From: CAZTWC01 sp964617105 [NCBI: uncultured Myxococcia bacterium]
GTDB lineage: Bacteria; CAZTWC01
Length of the DNA: 23,604 bases
Assembly (NCBI GenBank): GCA_964617105.1
Contig: CAZTWC010000025.1
Span: 1-23,604 of the forward strand
Reading direction: 5' to 3'
Shown here in pieces: positions 14,339 through 23,582 of this stretch (within the stretch, counting starts at the first letter, position 1; the number at the start of each line of letters is the position of its first letter). A model generated the notes under the pieces. The model was given only the letters and a program-made list of their open reading frames with translations, was not told the origin of the DNA and did not search any database. A program made the translations under genes and the position numbers.

Positions 14339-17300
14339 CTATCCTTCAGAGGGTACGGCATCTACCCCCAATTCTCCTCCGATTTCCGGTGTTTGCTCTT
14401 CGCCCTGGCTTTCGGTTTGTGCTTCTGGAGAATTTTTGGGAGTTGCTTCTACGGCCTCTGGTTTCTTTTCTTCGGTGGCAGCCCCGGTGAGTTTCTGCAA
14501 AGCCGCTTTGGCATTCATAGCCGCCTCTCGGGCAGACTCTACCAGTTCCTTGGCCCGTTCCGCCATATTTTTTGCTTCATCAGCACCGCTTTCAGATGCC
14601 ATTTTTTTAACTTCACTGGTGTATTTTTCTACTTGGTCAGCATTTTCTCGGGCCATCTTGGCGGAGTTAGTCACCATCTCCTGGTTGCTACCCGAGGAAG
14701 CCAACTTATTAAACGAGATAGCAGTGTCAGCGTATTTCTTGGCCATGGCTAATTTCTCTTCCATGGCTTCAAGCAATTTGTCCGCCCGCACTGTGTTCAG
14801 TCTCTCTTTACTCTTGTCGCCAATGACCTGGGCCTTGCTGGCCACTTTCTCCAATTTATCGGGGGGGAGTCTTCCGGCCAGGCTGGTTATTTTGGCCAAT
14901 GCTTCCTCAACATTTTTACTGTGTTCCTCAGCCTGATCAAGAGTTTTGACCCGGCTGATGAGTTTACTCTCTTTCTTAGCCTCTCTGATCAATTTTCTAA
15001 TCTCTTTGGAGGCATTTTTAACTTTTAATTTTTCTAGAGCCTGCTGTGATTCTGCCAGCAATTTTTTGCCATCATCCTGGTATTGTGCACCTTTCTCAGA
15101 GGTCAAAGACTGGACAATTTTTTTCAATTCTTCAACTTTTTGCTCCATCTCCTCTACCTTTTTTTCCGATTCTTGAGAGGATCTTAACCTGGCTTGTCTA
15201 CGCAATATTTTTTTCATCTTCCTTAAAATCTTTTTCGCCTCTTTTTCGGTCTTGGCAGATTTGTAATTTTCCAGGTTGCTTTTACTCCTGTCCACCACCT
15301 TCTGGATTTTTTCGCTGTATTCCTGAACCTGCTCCGGCGATACCCCGGCTAACAGTTCAGTAACCTGGGCGGCAATACTTTCCACCTCTTTGGCCAATTT
15401 CTCAGCATCTTCGGTTTTCTTGGCTCTGGAAACAGCTCTGCTTTTTTTGCCCGCCTGTTTCAAACTCTTTTTGATCTCTCTCTCTGCATTGGCTAATTTT
15501 ATTACCGTCATCCGTTTTTTCATGGATTCCAACGATTCCTTGCTATTGGCTAAAGCGGTCTTAGCCTTCTCTCCCCTCACATCTTTTACCACTCCTTCAA
15601 CTATTTTCAATTGCTCTTCAGCTCCGGCCAATATTTTCTCGGCCTTGGCCAAAATTTTGGTCCGATTTATGGCTTTGGCTAATTTTTTTATTATTTTAGA
15701 CGCCTTGAGGGCCTTTTTGGTCTCCACAGCCCGTTGTTTCTCCGCCCGTTTGCTATCTTTTACCGCTAAATCAGCCGCTGATATAAAATTTACAGCCTCT
15801 TTGGCAGCAGCCATCGATTTTTCGGTAGGAGCCATCTCTGCCATCTGCCCCACTTCGGAAGCCAACTTTTTTACATCTTTAGCAGCAGTCACTGCATCCT
15901 GGTAAGAATCTGCATCCTGAGCCGCCTTGAGGGCAATCTTGGCTTCTTCAAATTTACTCAAAGTCTGTTTGGTCTGCAAGTCCATGCGGCCTTCGTTAAG
16001 GGCCTTCTCCGCTACTTCGGCGGCCTTGTACGAGGCATCTGAACCAGCCTTGTTGGTGGCGTCAATACATATATCCACATATTTTTTCAACTCTACCAGA
16101 GCCCTCTCGGTATCTCCCACGGTTTTGGCAGCCAGTACAATAGCCAGCACCTCTTTAGCCTTTTTACTCTGTTCAACAGCAATGGATTCCTGGGCTTTAG
16201 CCTCTTTTTCCATCTTCTGCTGACGAACTTCATCTTGTTTTTGAGCCGATATATCCACCAAAGCCTGTTTGGCCATATCCTTTTTCGATGCCATTCGAAG
16301 TTGCAAATAATTAGTATATAACTTGATCGCATCTTCCCGCTTATTAAGTAGAAAGCGCGTTACCTGAGCCAACGAATAGAGGGCTTCGGCATAAATTTTA
16401 TCTTTGGAGTCAGACTTTAGATTCATCACTATATTAAATTGACGGGCGGCTTCTTTTCCTCTGGCTTCACCCTGAAGAGCAAATCCGTATGACAACCTGG
16501 CCAGGGCATCACCAGGCCTGCGTTTTATAGCAATGGAAAAATACTTTGATGCAGATTTATAATCCCGGTATTTGATAGAAATGGCACCAATATTAAAATT
16601 GGCCCGATAGTGATTAGAATTTATCTCAATCGCTTTGTGAAAATGTTTCCAGGCCAATTCCCGCTTGCCTCTTTTCATGTAAATCATACCAAGGTTATTT
16701 TCGATATCCGCTTCAATACCTTTGGTGATTTTCTTTAATTTTTTGGCATTTTCCAGAATCGTCTGAGCCAGATTTAATTTATCCTGAATAAAATAAATAT
16801 TGAACATTACCATATAGGCTTCCACGTTTTGCGGATGCCGGGAGAGAAGTTTTTGCACTGTGTTAATGGCTGCATCAAACCTTTTCTCTTTTAGGTAAAG
16901 GCTGGCCAGATTGTTCAATATCTTTACGTTATAAGCATCTTTTTTTAGATATTTTTGATAGAGCGATTTCCCCTGAACAAAATTTCCCTTGCTGGCCATG
17001 GTGTTGCCAAGATTCAATACGATACTCAGGTTATTTGGATCGTATTTCAGGGCTTGTTTGTATGCTCCAATAGCCGCCTGGTAATTTCCTAACTGCTCAT
17101 GGCAATAACCCAGATTGAAATAGGCAGATGATGCATTTCTTTTTAGGGAGATGATGGTTTTAAAGGCATTCACCGCTTTGTTCCATTCATATTTTTTAAC
17201 ATGCCCCATACCCTGGGCGAAAAGCAGGGCCGGTTTCTCATTTTTCTCTTGTTTAGAGGTTAATTTCTTGGTGGAATCAACTTTCTTGGCACACGATAAC

Positions 17301-17353
17301 AAGACTAATTGGGCAAGAAACAACAAACATACCAACAGGGTTAATTTTTTCAT
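14339..17353 (-). CDS. Large TPR lipoprotein with C-terminal 79-residue helical repeats
   Basis: 1004 residues. The N-terminus is a lipoprotein signal: MKKLTLLVCLLFLAQLVLLSC, with lipobox LLSC and lipidated Cys21. Residues about 45-370 are TPR repeats (for example AYFNLGYCHEQLGNYQAAIGAYKQAL). From about 375 the sequence is long, charged and alanine-rich helix, including four tandem repeats of exactly 79 residues at 556-634, 635-713, 714-792 and 793-871, with more diverged units before and after. The tail (960-1004) is acidic and disordered-looking. TPR lipoproteins of gliding or envelope complexes (such as GltE/AglT in myxobacteria) share the N-terminal plan, but I cannot assign function. ATG at 17353 has GGAGA upstream. 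It appears to be transcribed alone, or through to comFB since no strong terminator follows. Confidence 0.85.
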   Translation of the reverse strand: MKKLTLLVCLLFLAQLVLLSCAKKVDSTKKLTSKQEKNEKPALLFAQGMGHVKKYEWNKAVNAFKTIISLKRNASSAYFNLGYCHEQLGNYQAAIGAYKQALKYDPNNLSIVLNLGNTMASKGNFVQGKSLYQKYLKKDAYNVKILNNLASLYLKEKRFDAAINTVQKLLSRHPQNVEAYMVMFNIYFIQDKLNLAQTILENAKKLKKITKGIEADIENNLGMIYMKRGKRELAWKHFHKAIEINSNHYRANFNIGAISIKYRDYKSASKYFSIAIKRRPGDALARLSYGFALQGEARGKEAARQFNIVMNLKSDSKDKIYAEALYSLAQVTRFLLNKREDAIKLYTNYLQLRMASKKDMAKQALVDISAQKQDEVRQQKMEKEAKAQESIAVEQSKKAKEVLAIVLAAKTVGDTERALVELKKYVDICIDATNKAGSDASYKAAEVAEKALNEGRMDLQTKQTLSKFEEAKIALKAAQDADSYQDAVTAAKDVKKLASEVGQMAEMAPTEKSMAAAKEAVNFISAADLAVKDSKRAEKQRAVETKKALKASKIIKKLAKAINRTKILAKAEKILAGAEEQLKIVEGVVKDVRGEKAKTALANSKESLESMKKRMTVIKLANAEREIKKSLKQAGKKSRAVSRAKKTEDAEKLAKEVESIAAQVTELLAGVSPEQVQEYSEKIQKVVDRSKSNLENYKSAKTEKEAKKILRKMKKILRRQARLRSSQESEKKVEEMEQKVEELKKIVQSLTSEKGAQYQDDGKKLLAESQQALEKLKVKNASKEIRKLIREAKKESKLISRVKTLDQAEEHSKNVEEALAKITSLAGRLPPDKLEKVASKAQVIGDKSKERLNTVRADKLLEAMEEKLAMAKKYADTAISFNKLASSGSNQEMVTNSAKMARENADQVEKYTSEVKKMASESGADEAKNMAERAKELVESAREAAMNAKAALQKLTGAATEEKKPEAVEATPKNSPEAQTESQGEEQTPEIGGELGVDAVPSEG
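14741..15688 (-). repeat. Four tandem 79-residue coding repeats
   Basis: Units begin at residues 556, 635, 714 and 793 of the TPR lipoprotein. They share an Arg-x-Lys...Ala/Ser-Glu start, a hydrophobic heptad core, a central turn (for example SPEQ, PPDK), an (R/D)KSK..L segment and an E(A/I)(K/R)K end. Similarity is at protein level only; the DNA copies have diverged, so the duplication is old. Confidence 0.65.
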
Positions 17354-17427
17354 ACGGTCTCCATAAAAGAGGTATAAAACGGTTCAGGTTTTCACACTTA
17401 TTTTAGGTAGTAAATTTATCGACATAT

Positions 17428-17455
17428 AATATAAGGAAATGGTTATATTTTTCAA
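17428..17455 (-). promoter_or_regulatory. Candidate sigma-70 promoter for the TPR lipoprotein gene
   Basis: On the minus strand, TTGAAA (complement of 17450-17455) is followed after 16 bases by TATATT (complement of 17428-17433), or after 18 bases by TATTAT. It lies about 75 bases upstream of the ATG, in an AT-rich gap just after the putative terminator of the HIT gene. Confidence 0.4.
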
Positions 17456-17476
17456 GCAAAAAAATAAAACTCTTTA

Positions 17477-17492
17477 GTTGTCGTCCGACAAC
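17477..17492 (-). terminator. Possible rho-independent terminator after the HIT-family gene
   Basis: On the minus strand, GTTGTC-GGAC-GACAAC forms a six-base-pair hairpin just past the HIT gene stop. It is followed by TAAAGAG and then a run rich in T (TTTTATTTTTTT). The gap between stem and T-run is longer than ideal, so the call is tentative. Confidence 0.35.
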
Positions 17493-17495
17493 CAT

Positions 17496-17849
17496 TTAAC
17501 CCGGAGGCCAGTTCATCGCCCTTCCACCCAGCAGGTGAAGGTGAATATGAAAAACAGTTTGCCCGGCTCCGGCATTGCAGTTGAATACTGTTCTATATCC
17601 CGGTTCGGCGATATTGTATTTTTTGGCCATATCCGCTGCGGTCTTGATCATTTTTCCCACCAGGGCCAAATCTTCTTCTTCAATATCATTCAAAGTGGAT
17701 ATATGTTTTTTGGGTATCACTAAAATATGTACCGGTGCCTGGGGATTGATATCTGAAAATACCAGTACATCCTGGTCCTGGTAAATTATTTCCGCTGGAA
17801 TTTCTCCGTGTACAATTTTGCAAAAAAGGCATTTTTCATTATCACTCAT
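17496..17849 (-). CDS. hinT: Histidine triad (HIT) nucleotide-binding hydrolase, HinT-like
   Basis: 117 residues from ATG at 17849, preceded by GGGAG about 10 bases upstream. The open frame extends further back to 17960, but that part lies within dtd and does not look like the family. The active-site triad is H101-x-H103-x-H105 in TVFHIHLHLLGGR, and CLFCKI (C7, C10) supplies zinc-type cysteines found in many HIT proteins. The blocks FSDINPQAPVHILVIPKKHI and GYRTVFNCNAGAGQ match HinT, which hydrolyses phosphoramidates of purine nucleotides such as AMP-lysine; the physiological substrate is uncertain. It lies 23 bases downstream of dtd and is probably co-transcribed. Confidence 0.93.
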   Translation of the reverse strand: MSDNEKCLFCKIVHGEIPAEIIYQDQDVLVFSDINPQAPVHILVIPKKHISTLNDIEEEDLALVGKMIKTAADMAKKYNIAEPGYRTVFNCNAGAGQTVFHIHLHLLGGRAMNWPPG

Positions 17850-17872
17850 TTTTATTTGCTCCCATATATATG

Positions 17873-18316
17873 TTATGACTTTGGTTCGATAGCAAAAGTT
17901 ACTGGCCCCCAGTTCAGCAGTTCCACTTCCATCATGGCCCCAAAAACACCCTGCTGACAATCCAGGCCCATCTCTCTAATTCTGCCGATAAACCGCTCAT
18001 ACATTTTTTCAGCAGCCCCGGGTTCCATGGCTGCATCAAAGGAGGGACGGTTACCTTTACGGCAATCTGAGGCTAATGTAAACTGGCTGACCACCAAAAG
18101 AGAGCCGCCAATATCTTTAACCGACAGGTTCATCTTGTTGTTCTCATCTTCAAAAATCCGTAGATTAGCAACTTTTCTGGCCGCCCACTCAAGTTCTTTT
18201 TGGACATCTCCCTTTTCCGCCCCAAATAGAACCAGCATACCCCGGCCTATTTTTCCTACAACGTTTCCGTCCACCTTCACTCTGGCCCATTTAACCCGCT
18301 GAATAACCAGTTTCAT
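17873..18316 (-). CDS. dtd: D-aminoacyl-tRNA deacylase
   Basis: Removes D-amino acids (and mischarged glycine) from tRNA, protecting translation. 147 residues from ATG at 18316; the frame also allows a TTG two codons earlier, but MKLVIQRV matches the usual family start. Motifs are SQFTL (77-81), KGNRPSF (87-93), FGAMM and the Gly-cis-Pro signature in GPVT (137-140). The residue before GPVT is Trp where Asp is common (NWGPVT), a small oddity. The HIT-family gene follows after 23 bases. No good Shine-Dalgarno is visible. Confidence 0.94.
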   Translation of the reverse strand: MKLVIQRVKWARVKVDGNVVGKIGRGMLVLFGAEKGDVQKELEWAARKVANLRIFEDENNKMNLSVKDIGGSLLVVSQFTLASDCRKGNRPSFDAAMEPGAAEKMYERFIGRIREMGLDCQQGVFGAMMEVELLNWGPVTFAIEPKS

Positions 18317-18407
18317 TGACAACTACCGATGAAATAAAAAATATTAACAGATTGTCTTCATTTTATAAAGTGCTTATTTTTAAACGCTTAAAGGCTTTCA
18401 AGTTTAC

Positions 18408-18436
18408 TTGACAAAAGATATTCTGGGAATTAAATT
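18408..18436 (+). promoter_or_regulatory. maeB: Candidate sigma-70 promoter for maeB, overlapping a sigma-54-like motif
   Basis: Full-consensus TTGACA (18408-18413) and TAAATT (18431-18436) are spaced by exactly 17 bases, about 70 bases before the ATG. Overlapping it, TGGGAATTAAATTGCT (18424-18439) keeps the GG-N10-GC geometry and TTGCT of sigma-54 promoters but misses the C, Y and R positions. Sigma-70 use is the simpler reading. Confidence 0.5.
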
Positions 18437-18507
18437 GCTATTTTAGTCTTATTTTGCATAACAATTTTTATTAACAAAAATATTTCATAAAATTGAGGGT
18501 TTTTATT

Positions 18508-20766
18508 ATGAGAAAAGAAGAAGCATTAGAATATCATTCCAGAGGCCGTAAAGGAAAAATCGAAGTCATTTCCACCAAACCCTGCCTAACTTCAAAAGAT
18601 CTATCCCTGGCTTATACCCCTGGTGTGGCGGTGCCCTGCCTGGAGATCCAAAAAGATCCGGAAAAGGCTTACTCATACACTGCCAAAGGCAACCTGGTGG
18701 CGGTTATCTCCAACGGCACAGCAGTTTTGGGACTGGGAAACATCGGCGCCATGGCAGGGAAACCGGTTATGGAAGGAAAAGGTATTCTGTTCAAACGCTT
18801 CGCTGATATTGATGTCTTTGATATTGAACTCGACACCATGGACCAGGATGAATTGATCCGCACGGTTCAACTACTCGAACCCACCTTTGGCGGCATCAAC
18901 CTGGAGGACATTAAGGCTCCAGAGTGTTTTTACATTGAAGAGCAGTTGAAAAAAACCATGAATATTCCGGTGTTTCATGATGACCAGCATGGAACCGCTA
19001 TCATCTCCTCCGCCGCTCTAATAAATGCGGTAGAGTTAACCAACAGAAAATTTGGCGATATCAAGATGGTAGTTTCAGGAGCCGGAGCCTCGGCCATAGC
19101 CTGCACTAACCTCTATGTCAGCCTGGGAGTAAAAAGAGAGAATATTCTGATGGTGGACTCCAAAGGAGTAATCTACAAGGGGCGTAAAGAGGGGATGAAC
19201 AAGTTCAAAGAAGAATATGCCGCAGAAACCGAATGCCGCACTATTGTAGACGCCATGAAAGGGGCTGATCTCTTTCTAGGCTGTTCGGTCAAGGGGATGG
19301 TTAACAAAGATATGATCCGCTCCATGAACGACCGCCCCATAGTCTTTGCCATGGCCAATCCTGATCCGGAAATTACCTACCCGGAAGCCAAAGAGGCCCG
19401 GGATGATATTATCATGGCCACTGGCCGCTCCGACTATCCCAACCAGGTAAACAATGTGCTGGGTTTTCCTTTTATTTTCAGAGGCGCCCTGGATGTAAGA
19501 GCCACCGAAATCAACGAAGAGATGAAAATTGCCGCTGCCCGCTCCCTGGCCGAATTGGCCAAAAAAGATGTGCCGGCTTCGGTGTGTAAAGCCTACGGAG
19601 ATCAGCGATTCTCCTTTGGTCCCGACTATATCATCCCCAAACCCTTTGACCACCGGGTACTAATCTGGGAAGCCGCCGCCGTGGCCGAAGCAGCCATGAA
19701 ATCCGGAGTGGCCAAAAAAGAGATCAATCTGGAGGAATACAAGGTGATGCTGGAAGAACGGATCAGCCCCAGAAAAGATATTATGAGAGTTATCTTCAAC
19801 AAGGCCAAACGCCATTCCAAACGGATAGTATTCCCCGAAGGCGCCAACGAAAATATCCTCCGCGCAGTGCAGTATCTGGTGGATGAAAATATCTGTGATC
19901 CCATCCTGCTCACCTCGGGACCGGAAGAAAACGTGCGCCGCAAGATGGCGGAACTGAATCTTGATTTGGATCAGATACAGGTGATAAATATCACTAAATC
20001 AACCAAGCAGGATGAATATGCCGAGCAATTATACAAAATGCGCCAGCGCAAAGGGCTCAACTTTGCCCAGGCCAGGGGGCTCTGCCGCCTGACCAATTAC
20101 TTCGGGCTGATGATGGTTCATATGGGCGATGCCGATGGATTGGTATCCGGGCTGACCATGTCCTATCCGGAAACCGTGCGGCCCGCCATGGAAATTGTGG
20201 GTAAAAGCCCCCAGGTTCACAAAGTGAACGGGGTCTATATTATGGGTATCAAAAACCGTATCATCTTTTTTGCCGATACCACCATGATTATCGAGCCCAC
20301 AGCCGAAGATTTGGCGGAGATCGCCATTAACACCGCAGAGATGGCCAAAAGCTTTGACATCGAACCCAATATTGCCATGCTCTCCTTCTCCAATTTTGGT
20401 TCTGTCCAGCATCCTCTTTCTCAAAAAGTAGCCAAAGCGGTTTCTCTGGTGCGGAAAAAGAGACCCGACCTATCTATCGATGGCGAGATGCAGGCGGACA
20501 CAGCTGTGGTTGAGAATATTCTGCACGACCAATACAACTTCTGTAAAATCAAAAAACCAGCCAATATTATGGTTTTTCCAGATTTACAGTCGGGCAACAT
20601 CGCCTATAAACTGCTCAACCGGTTGGGCGGAGCCGATGCTATCGGACCAATCCTGATGGGTATGCGCAAACCGGTGAATGTGCTACAAAAGGGTGATGAC
20701 ATCCAGGAGATAGTTAATATTGCCGCCATGACCGTGGTGCGAGCCCATGAAGATTTGCTCAGATAA
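18508..20766 (+). CDS. maeB: NADP-dependent malic enzyme fused to phosphotransacetylase-like domain (MaeB)
   Basis: Oxidatively decarboxylates malate to pyruvate and CO2 with NADP. 752 residues from ATG at 18508 ([20 protein letters not shown]), with GAGGG about 10 bases upstream; a TTG five codons earlier is less likely. The malic domain covers about 1-160 ([15 protein letters not shown], and [11 protein letters not shown] at its end). The NAD(P)-binding domain follows with [11 protein letters not shown] near 190 and AMANPDPEI. From about 430 to the end is a phosphotransacetylase-like domain ([29 protein letters not shown]), which in MaeB is regulatory, commonly sensing acetyl-CoA. The domain plan and length are normal for MaeB. 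The recombinase gene overlaps its end by 20 bases. Confidence 0.95.
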   Translation: MRKEEALEYHSRGRKGKIEVISTKPCLTSKDLSLAYTPGVAVPCLEIQKDPEKAYSYTAKGNLVAVISNGTAVLGLGNIGAMAGKPVMEGKGILFKRFADIDVFDIELDTMDQDELIRTVQLLEPTFGGINLEDIKAPECFYIEEQLKKTMNIPVFHDDQHGTAIISSAALINAVELTNRKFGDIKMVVSGAGASAIACTNLYVSLGVKRENILMVDSKGVIYKGRKEGMNKFKEEYAAETECRTIVDAMKGADLFLGCSVKGMVNKDMIRSMNDRPIVFAMANPDPEITYPEAKEARDDIIMATGRSDYPNQVNNVLGFPFIFRGALDVRATEINEEMKIAAARSLAELAKKDVPASVCKAYGDQRFSFGPDYIIPKPFDHRVLIWEAAAVAEAAMKSGVAKKEINLEEYKVMLEERISPRKDIMRVIFNKAKRHSKRIVFPEGANENILRAVQYLVDENICDPILLTSGPEENVRRKMAELNLDLDQIQVINITKSTKQDEYAEQLYKMRQRKGLNFAQARGLCRLTNYFGLMMVHMGDADGLVSGLTMSYPETVRPAMEIVGKSPQVHKVNGVYIMGIKNRIIFFADTTMIIEPTAEDLAEIAINTAEMAKSFDIEPNIAMLSFSNFGSVQHPLSQKVAKAVSLVRKKRPDLSIDGEMQADTAVVENILHDQYNFCKIKKPANIMVFPDLQSGNIAYKLLNRLGGADAIGPILMGMRKPVNVLQKGDDIQEIVNIAAMTVVRAHEDLLR

Positions 20767-21691
20767 CCCCGAACCAGACCATATGATCTGCCGGCAGATA
20801 GAACAATACCTGGAGTATTTGCGCAACACCCGTAACTATTCTCCTAATACCATTAAAGGTTATGGCACTGATCTTCGGCAGTTCAATACCTTTTTAACCG
20901 ACAAAAATATCGACCTGAAAACGGTTGAGTTGGCTATTTTGACCGATTTTTTGATGGAGTTGCACAAGATAAACTGCCCGGCTTCTATTGCCCGCAAAAT
21001 AGCCACTCTAAAAGGCTTCTTTCATTTTCTTCAAAGTCGGGGCCGCCTGAAAGTTAATCCTGCGGAGTTTCTCTTTACCCCAAAATTACCACAAAAACTG
21101 CCGCTTTTTCTTTCGGTGGACGAAGTGTTCCAACTCCTGGACAACTGGGACAAAAAAAATTGGCGCGACCTGAGAGACTGGGCTATCCTGGAACTCTTTT
21201 ACGGTAGCGGGCTGAGGGTAAGCGAACTGGCAGCCCTGGACCTGAAACATGTTGACCTTCACGGAGCCCTCTGCCGGGTGATGGGAAAGGGGAGAAAAGA
21301 ACGAATAGTACCTATGGGCAAGAGATCTATCTTCGCCCTGGAGCAATACCTGGCCCAAAGACCAAATCCCGCCATGCTAAAAACCAAACCGGACAGCAAC
21401 AGCAAAACCACGGCCAACCCGCTTTTTATCAACTACCAGGGTGGACGATTGTCGGTGCGGGGCATCTCTTTGACGGTGAAAAAGATCAAACAGCAAACTG
21501 ATATTTATAAAAATATCAGTCCCCATACTTTGCGCCACTCCTTTGCCACCCACATGCTGGAAGGAGGCGCCAGCCTGCGGGCCATTCAAGAAATGCTGGG
21601 TCACAGCAGTCTTTCCACCACTCAAAAATATACCCATCTGGATATCGACAAGATCATGGAAATTTATGACCAAGCCCACCCCAAGGCGTGA
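20747..21691 (+). CDS. Tyrosine recombinase of the XerC/XerD family
   Basis: Site-specific recombinase, probably for resolving chromosome dimers at dif. 314 residues: an N-terminal SAM-like core-binding domain (about 14-103, [22 protein letters not shown]) and a catalytic domain. The active-site set is complete: R157 (GLRVSEL), K181 (GKGRKER), H260 and R263 ([11 protein letters not shown]), H286 (LGHSS) and Y295 (TQKYTHL). Whether it is XerC or XerD, or another integrase, cannot be decided from the window; no dif-like site or hslVU genes are visible. The ATG at 20747 overlaps maeB by 20 bases, suggesting coupled translation. ATG at 20783 is a possible alternative start. It has no mobile-element neighbours, so a housekeeping role is likelier. 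Confidence 0.9.
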   Translation: MKICSDNPEPDHMICRQIEQYLEYLRNTRNYSPNTIKGYGTDLRQFNTFLTDKNIDLKTVELAILTDFLMELHKINCPASIARKIATLKGFFHFLQSRGRLKVNPAEFLFTPKLPQKLPLFLSVDEVFQLLDNWDKKNWRDLRDWAILELFYGSGLRVSELAALDLKHVDLHGALCRVMGKGRKERIVPMGKRSIFALEQYLAQRPNPAMLKTKPDSNSKTTANPLFINYQGGRLSVRGISLTVKKIKQQTDIYKNISPHTLRHSFATHMLEGGASLRAIQEMLGHSSLSTTQKYTHLDIDKIMEIYDQAHPKA

Positions 21692-21713
21692 CCCTGGAGA
21701 GATAAAAACCGCC

Positions 21714-23543
21714 ATGAAAACTTCTGGTTCTGCACCTATTTTATCACCAATACCACTATTGGGCTCATTTTTATCTGCCCTGGTTAAATCCAGCGGAAAC
21801 AAAATTTACCCAGCCCTGGGGCTGTTGATTTTTCAAGGACTTTTCAGCGGCCTGGGGCTATTTACCCTTATCCCTTTGCTTCATCTGGCCGGCTTAACCC
21901 AACATGGCCAACCTCCGGGGAAATTGATCTCCTTTACCCTTTCCCTGTTTGTCCGGCTAGGAATCCCCATCAACTTTGCTTCGGTTTTGTTGATTTATGT
22001 ATCTATTGTAGCGCTGCTGGGCATGATACAGTATTGGCAAAAACTGCTCAACTCCTGCATACATCAGGAGTTTTGCCGTTATTTGCGCAGCCGGCTATAC
22101 AACTCCTTTATCAAAGCCAACTGGCTGTTTATCACCAGGCAAAAAATATCTAATCTATCCCACCTTCTCTCTGCTGAACTGAATACCGTGGCCATGGGCG
22201 CCTCTTTTCTACTCACCTTTTTTGGCTCTGCAACCATCTCCCTGGTTTATATAATATTTGCCATGCTCCTATCCCCACTGCTCACCATACTGGCGATATG
22301 TTTAGCCGGCCTCCTTTCTCTGGTTCTCAAACCATTTAGTGAACAATCCATCCTTTACGGCGCCCGCATGCGGGACAACCGCCAACAATTGTACGAAACC
22401 ATAAACCTCCACCTGGGAGGGATCAAACTGACAAAAAGTTATGGCTTGGAAAAAGAGCAGGCCCAAAATTTTTCCCGCGCCAACGCTGGAATCGCCAAAG
22501 AAATGGTCAATTTTAGCCGCCTGTCTGGCCGTTTACGGTTTTTATTCACCCTGGGACCGGCAATATGTATCAGCATCCTTTTCTATGTATCAGTGCGGCT
22601 GTTGAACCTGCCGATTGAAAACTTGCTGCTGCTGGTCTATATTTTCTCTCGCCTGCTGCCGCAGATCTCAAACTTACACCAGTATATTCAACGAATATTT
22701 AATATGCTGCCCTCCTTTGCCGCCTACCAAAAAATGCAGGTTGCCGCCGATACTCACCAGGAGGAGCAACTGAATGACCCAATAGCCGCCACCGTTGACT
22801 CAGATGCTCGTCATCTGGCCCCTTTAAAGGCGGGATCTACGCCACTGGTTCCCCTAACCAGGGAAATCCAGTTTGTCAACCTGTCTTTCCAATACCCGGG
22901 AGAACGAGAATTCTCTCTGCAAAACTTAGAATTTTCCCTGCCCGCTAACCAAATCACCTGCATTGTAGGTCCATCCGGTGCTGGGAAAAGCACTTTGGCC
23001 GACCTGCTTCTGGGACTTTTACGTCCCCAAAAGGGTCACATCGAAGTGGATGGTCTGAAACTCGAACAAGATAATTTGGCTAATTGGCGACGCTCGGTGA
23101 GTTATATGCCCCAGGACCCCTTCCTATTCCACCATACTATTCGAGAAAATCTCCTTTGGGGCAATGTTGACCTTACTGTAGAGGGAAACCTTCAAAGCAT
23201 TAAAGATGATCTATTGTGGCAGGCTCTATCCATGGCGGCGGCTGACGATTTTGTTAAATCTTTCCCGGCTGGACTGAATACCAAGATAGGGGATATGGGT
23301 TTTACCCTTTCGGGCGGGCAGCGCCAACGGTTGGCTTTAGCCAGGGCTCTCCTGAAAAAACCTTCTTTGCTGCTTTTAGATGAACCCTGCACCAGCCTGG
23401 ACCGGGAAAATGAGTTGATAATCCAAGCGGTGCTTAAAAAATTGAAAAAAGAGATGACCATGGTGTTCATTGCCCACCACCCCTCATTTATAGGGATCGC
23501 CGATTTAGTGATAAACCTGGAAAATGGGGTGATCGTCAAATAG
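21714..23543 (+). CDS. ABC exporter half-transporter (TMD-NBD, MsbA-like layout)
   Basis: 609 residues from ATG at 21714, preceded by GGAGAG at a rather long spacing of about 14 bases. The frame is open back to 21543, but that part lies inside the recombinase gene and is not protein-like for the family. The N-terminal half has about six membrane segments (roughly 30-60, 85-105, 160-185, 187-205, 275-297, 302-318). The NBD carries Walker A GPSGAGKST (419-427), Q-loop YMPQDPF, signature LSGGQRQRLALARAL (from 532), Walker B LLLLDEP with Glu557, and the switch His588 (IAHHP). It forms a homodimer or heterodimer exporter. Substrate is unknown: lipid, peptide or drug export are all possible. A Thr/Ser/Ala-rich linker (about 345-382) separates TMD and NBD. 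It lies 22 bases after the recombinase gene. Confidence 0.92.
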   Translation: MKTSGSAPILSPIPLLGSFLSALVKSSGNKIYPALGLLIFQGLFSGLGLFTLIPLLHLAGLTQHGQPPGKLISFTLSLFVRLGIPINFASVLLIYVSIVALLGMIQYWQKLLNSCIHQEFCRYLRSRLYNSFIKANWLFITRQKISNLSHLLSAELNTVAMGASFLLTFFGSATISLVYIIFAMLLSPLLTILAICLAGLLSLVLKPFSEQSILYGARMRDNRQQLYETINLHLGGIKLTKSYGLEKEQAQNFSRANAGIAKEMVNFSRLSGRLRFLFTLGPAICISILFYVSVRLLNLPIENLLLLVYIFSRLLPQISNLHQYIQRIFNMLPSFAAYQKMQVAADTHQEEQLNDPIAATVDSDARHLAPLKAGSTPLVPLTREIQFVNLSFQYPGEREFSLQNLEFSLPANQITCIVGPSGAGKSTLADLLLGLLRPQKGHIEVDGLKLEQDNLANWRRSVSYMPQDPFLFHHTIRENLLWGNVDLTVEGNLQSIKDDLLWQALSMAAADDFVKSFPAGLNTKIGDMGFTLSGGQRQRLALARALLKKPSLLLLDEPCTSLDRENELIIQAVLKKLKKEMTMVFIAHHPSFIGIADLVINLENGVIVK

Positions 23544-23564
23544 CCTCTCACCGTTCTCTAAAAT

Positions 23565-23582
23565 GTGTACAAATCTGTACAC
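23565..23582. repeat. Inverted repeat GTGTAC-N6-GTACAC downstream of the ABC exporter
   Basis: GTGTAC (23565-23570) and GTACAC (23577-23582) flank AAATCT, 21 bases after the exporter stop. No T-run follows on either strand, so it looks more like an operator, perhaps for a gene beyond the window edge, than a terminator. Confidence 0.4.

Noticed and set aside
14108-16223. Several long plus-strand open frames opposite the TPR lipoprotein
   Set aside because: They are antisense shadows caused by Lys/Ala/Glu-rich codons on the minus strand, with Phe/Ser/Leu-rich translations and no domain signatures.
17850-17960. N-terminal extension of the HIT protein
   Set aside because: It overlaps dtd, does not resemble HIT proteins, and ATG at 17849 has a good ribosome site.
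20747-21691. Phage or integrative-element integrase
   Set aside because: No phage, transposon or tRNA attachment site is nearby, the gene overlaps maeB, and the protein has the compact Xer layout.
21543-21713. N-terminal extension of the ABC exporter into the recombinase gene
   Set aside because: It is an out-of-frame reading of the recombinase active-site region; ATG at 21714 gives a normal exporter start.
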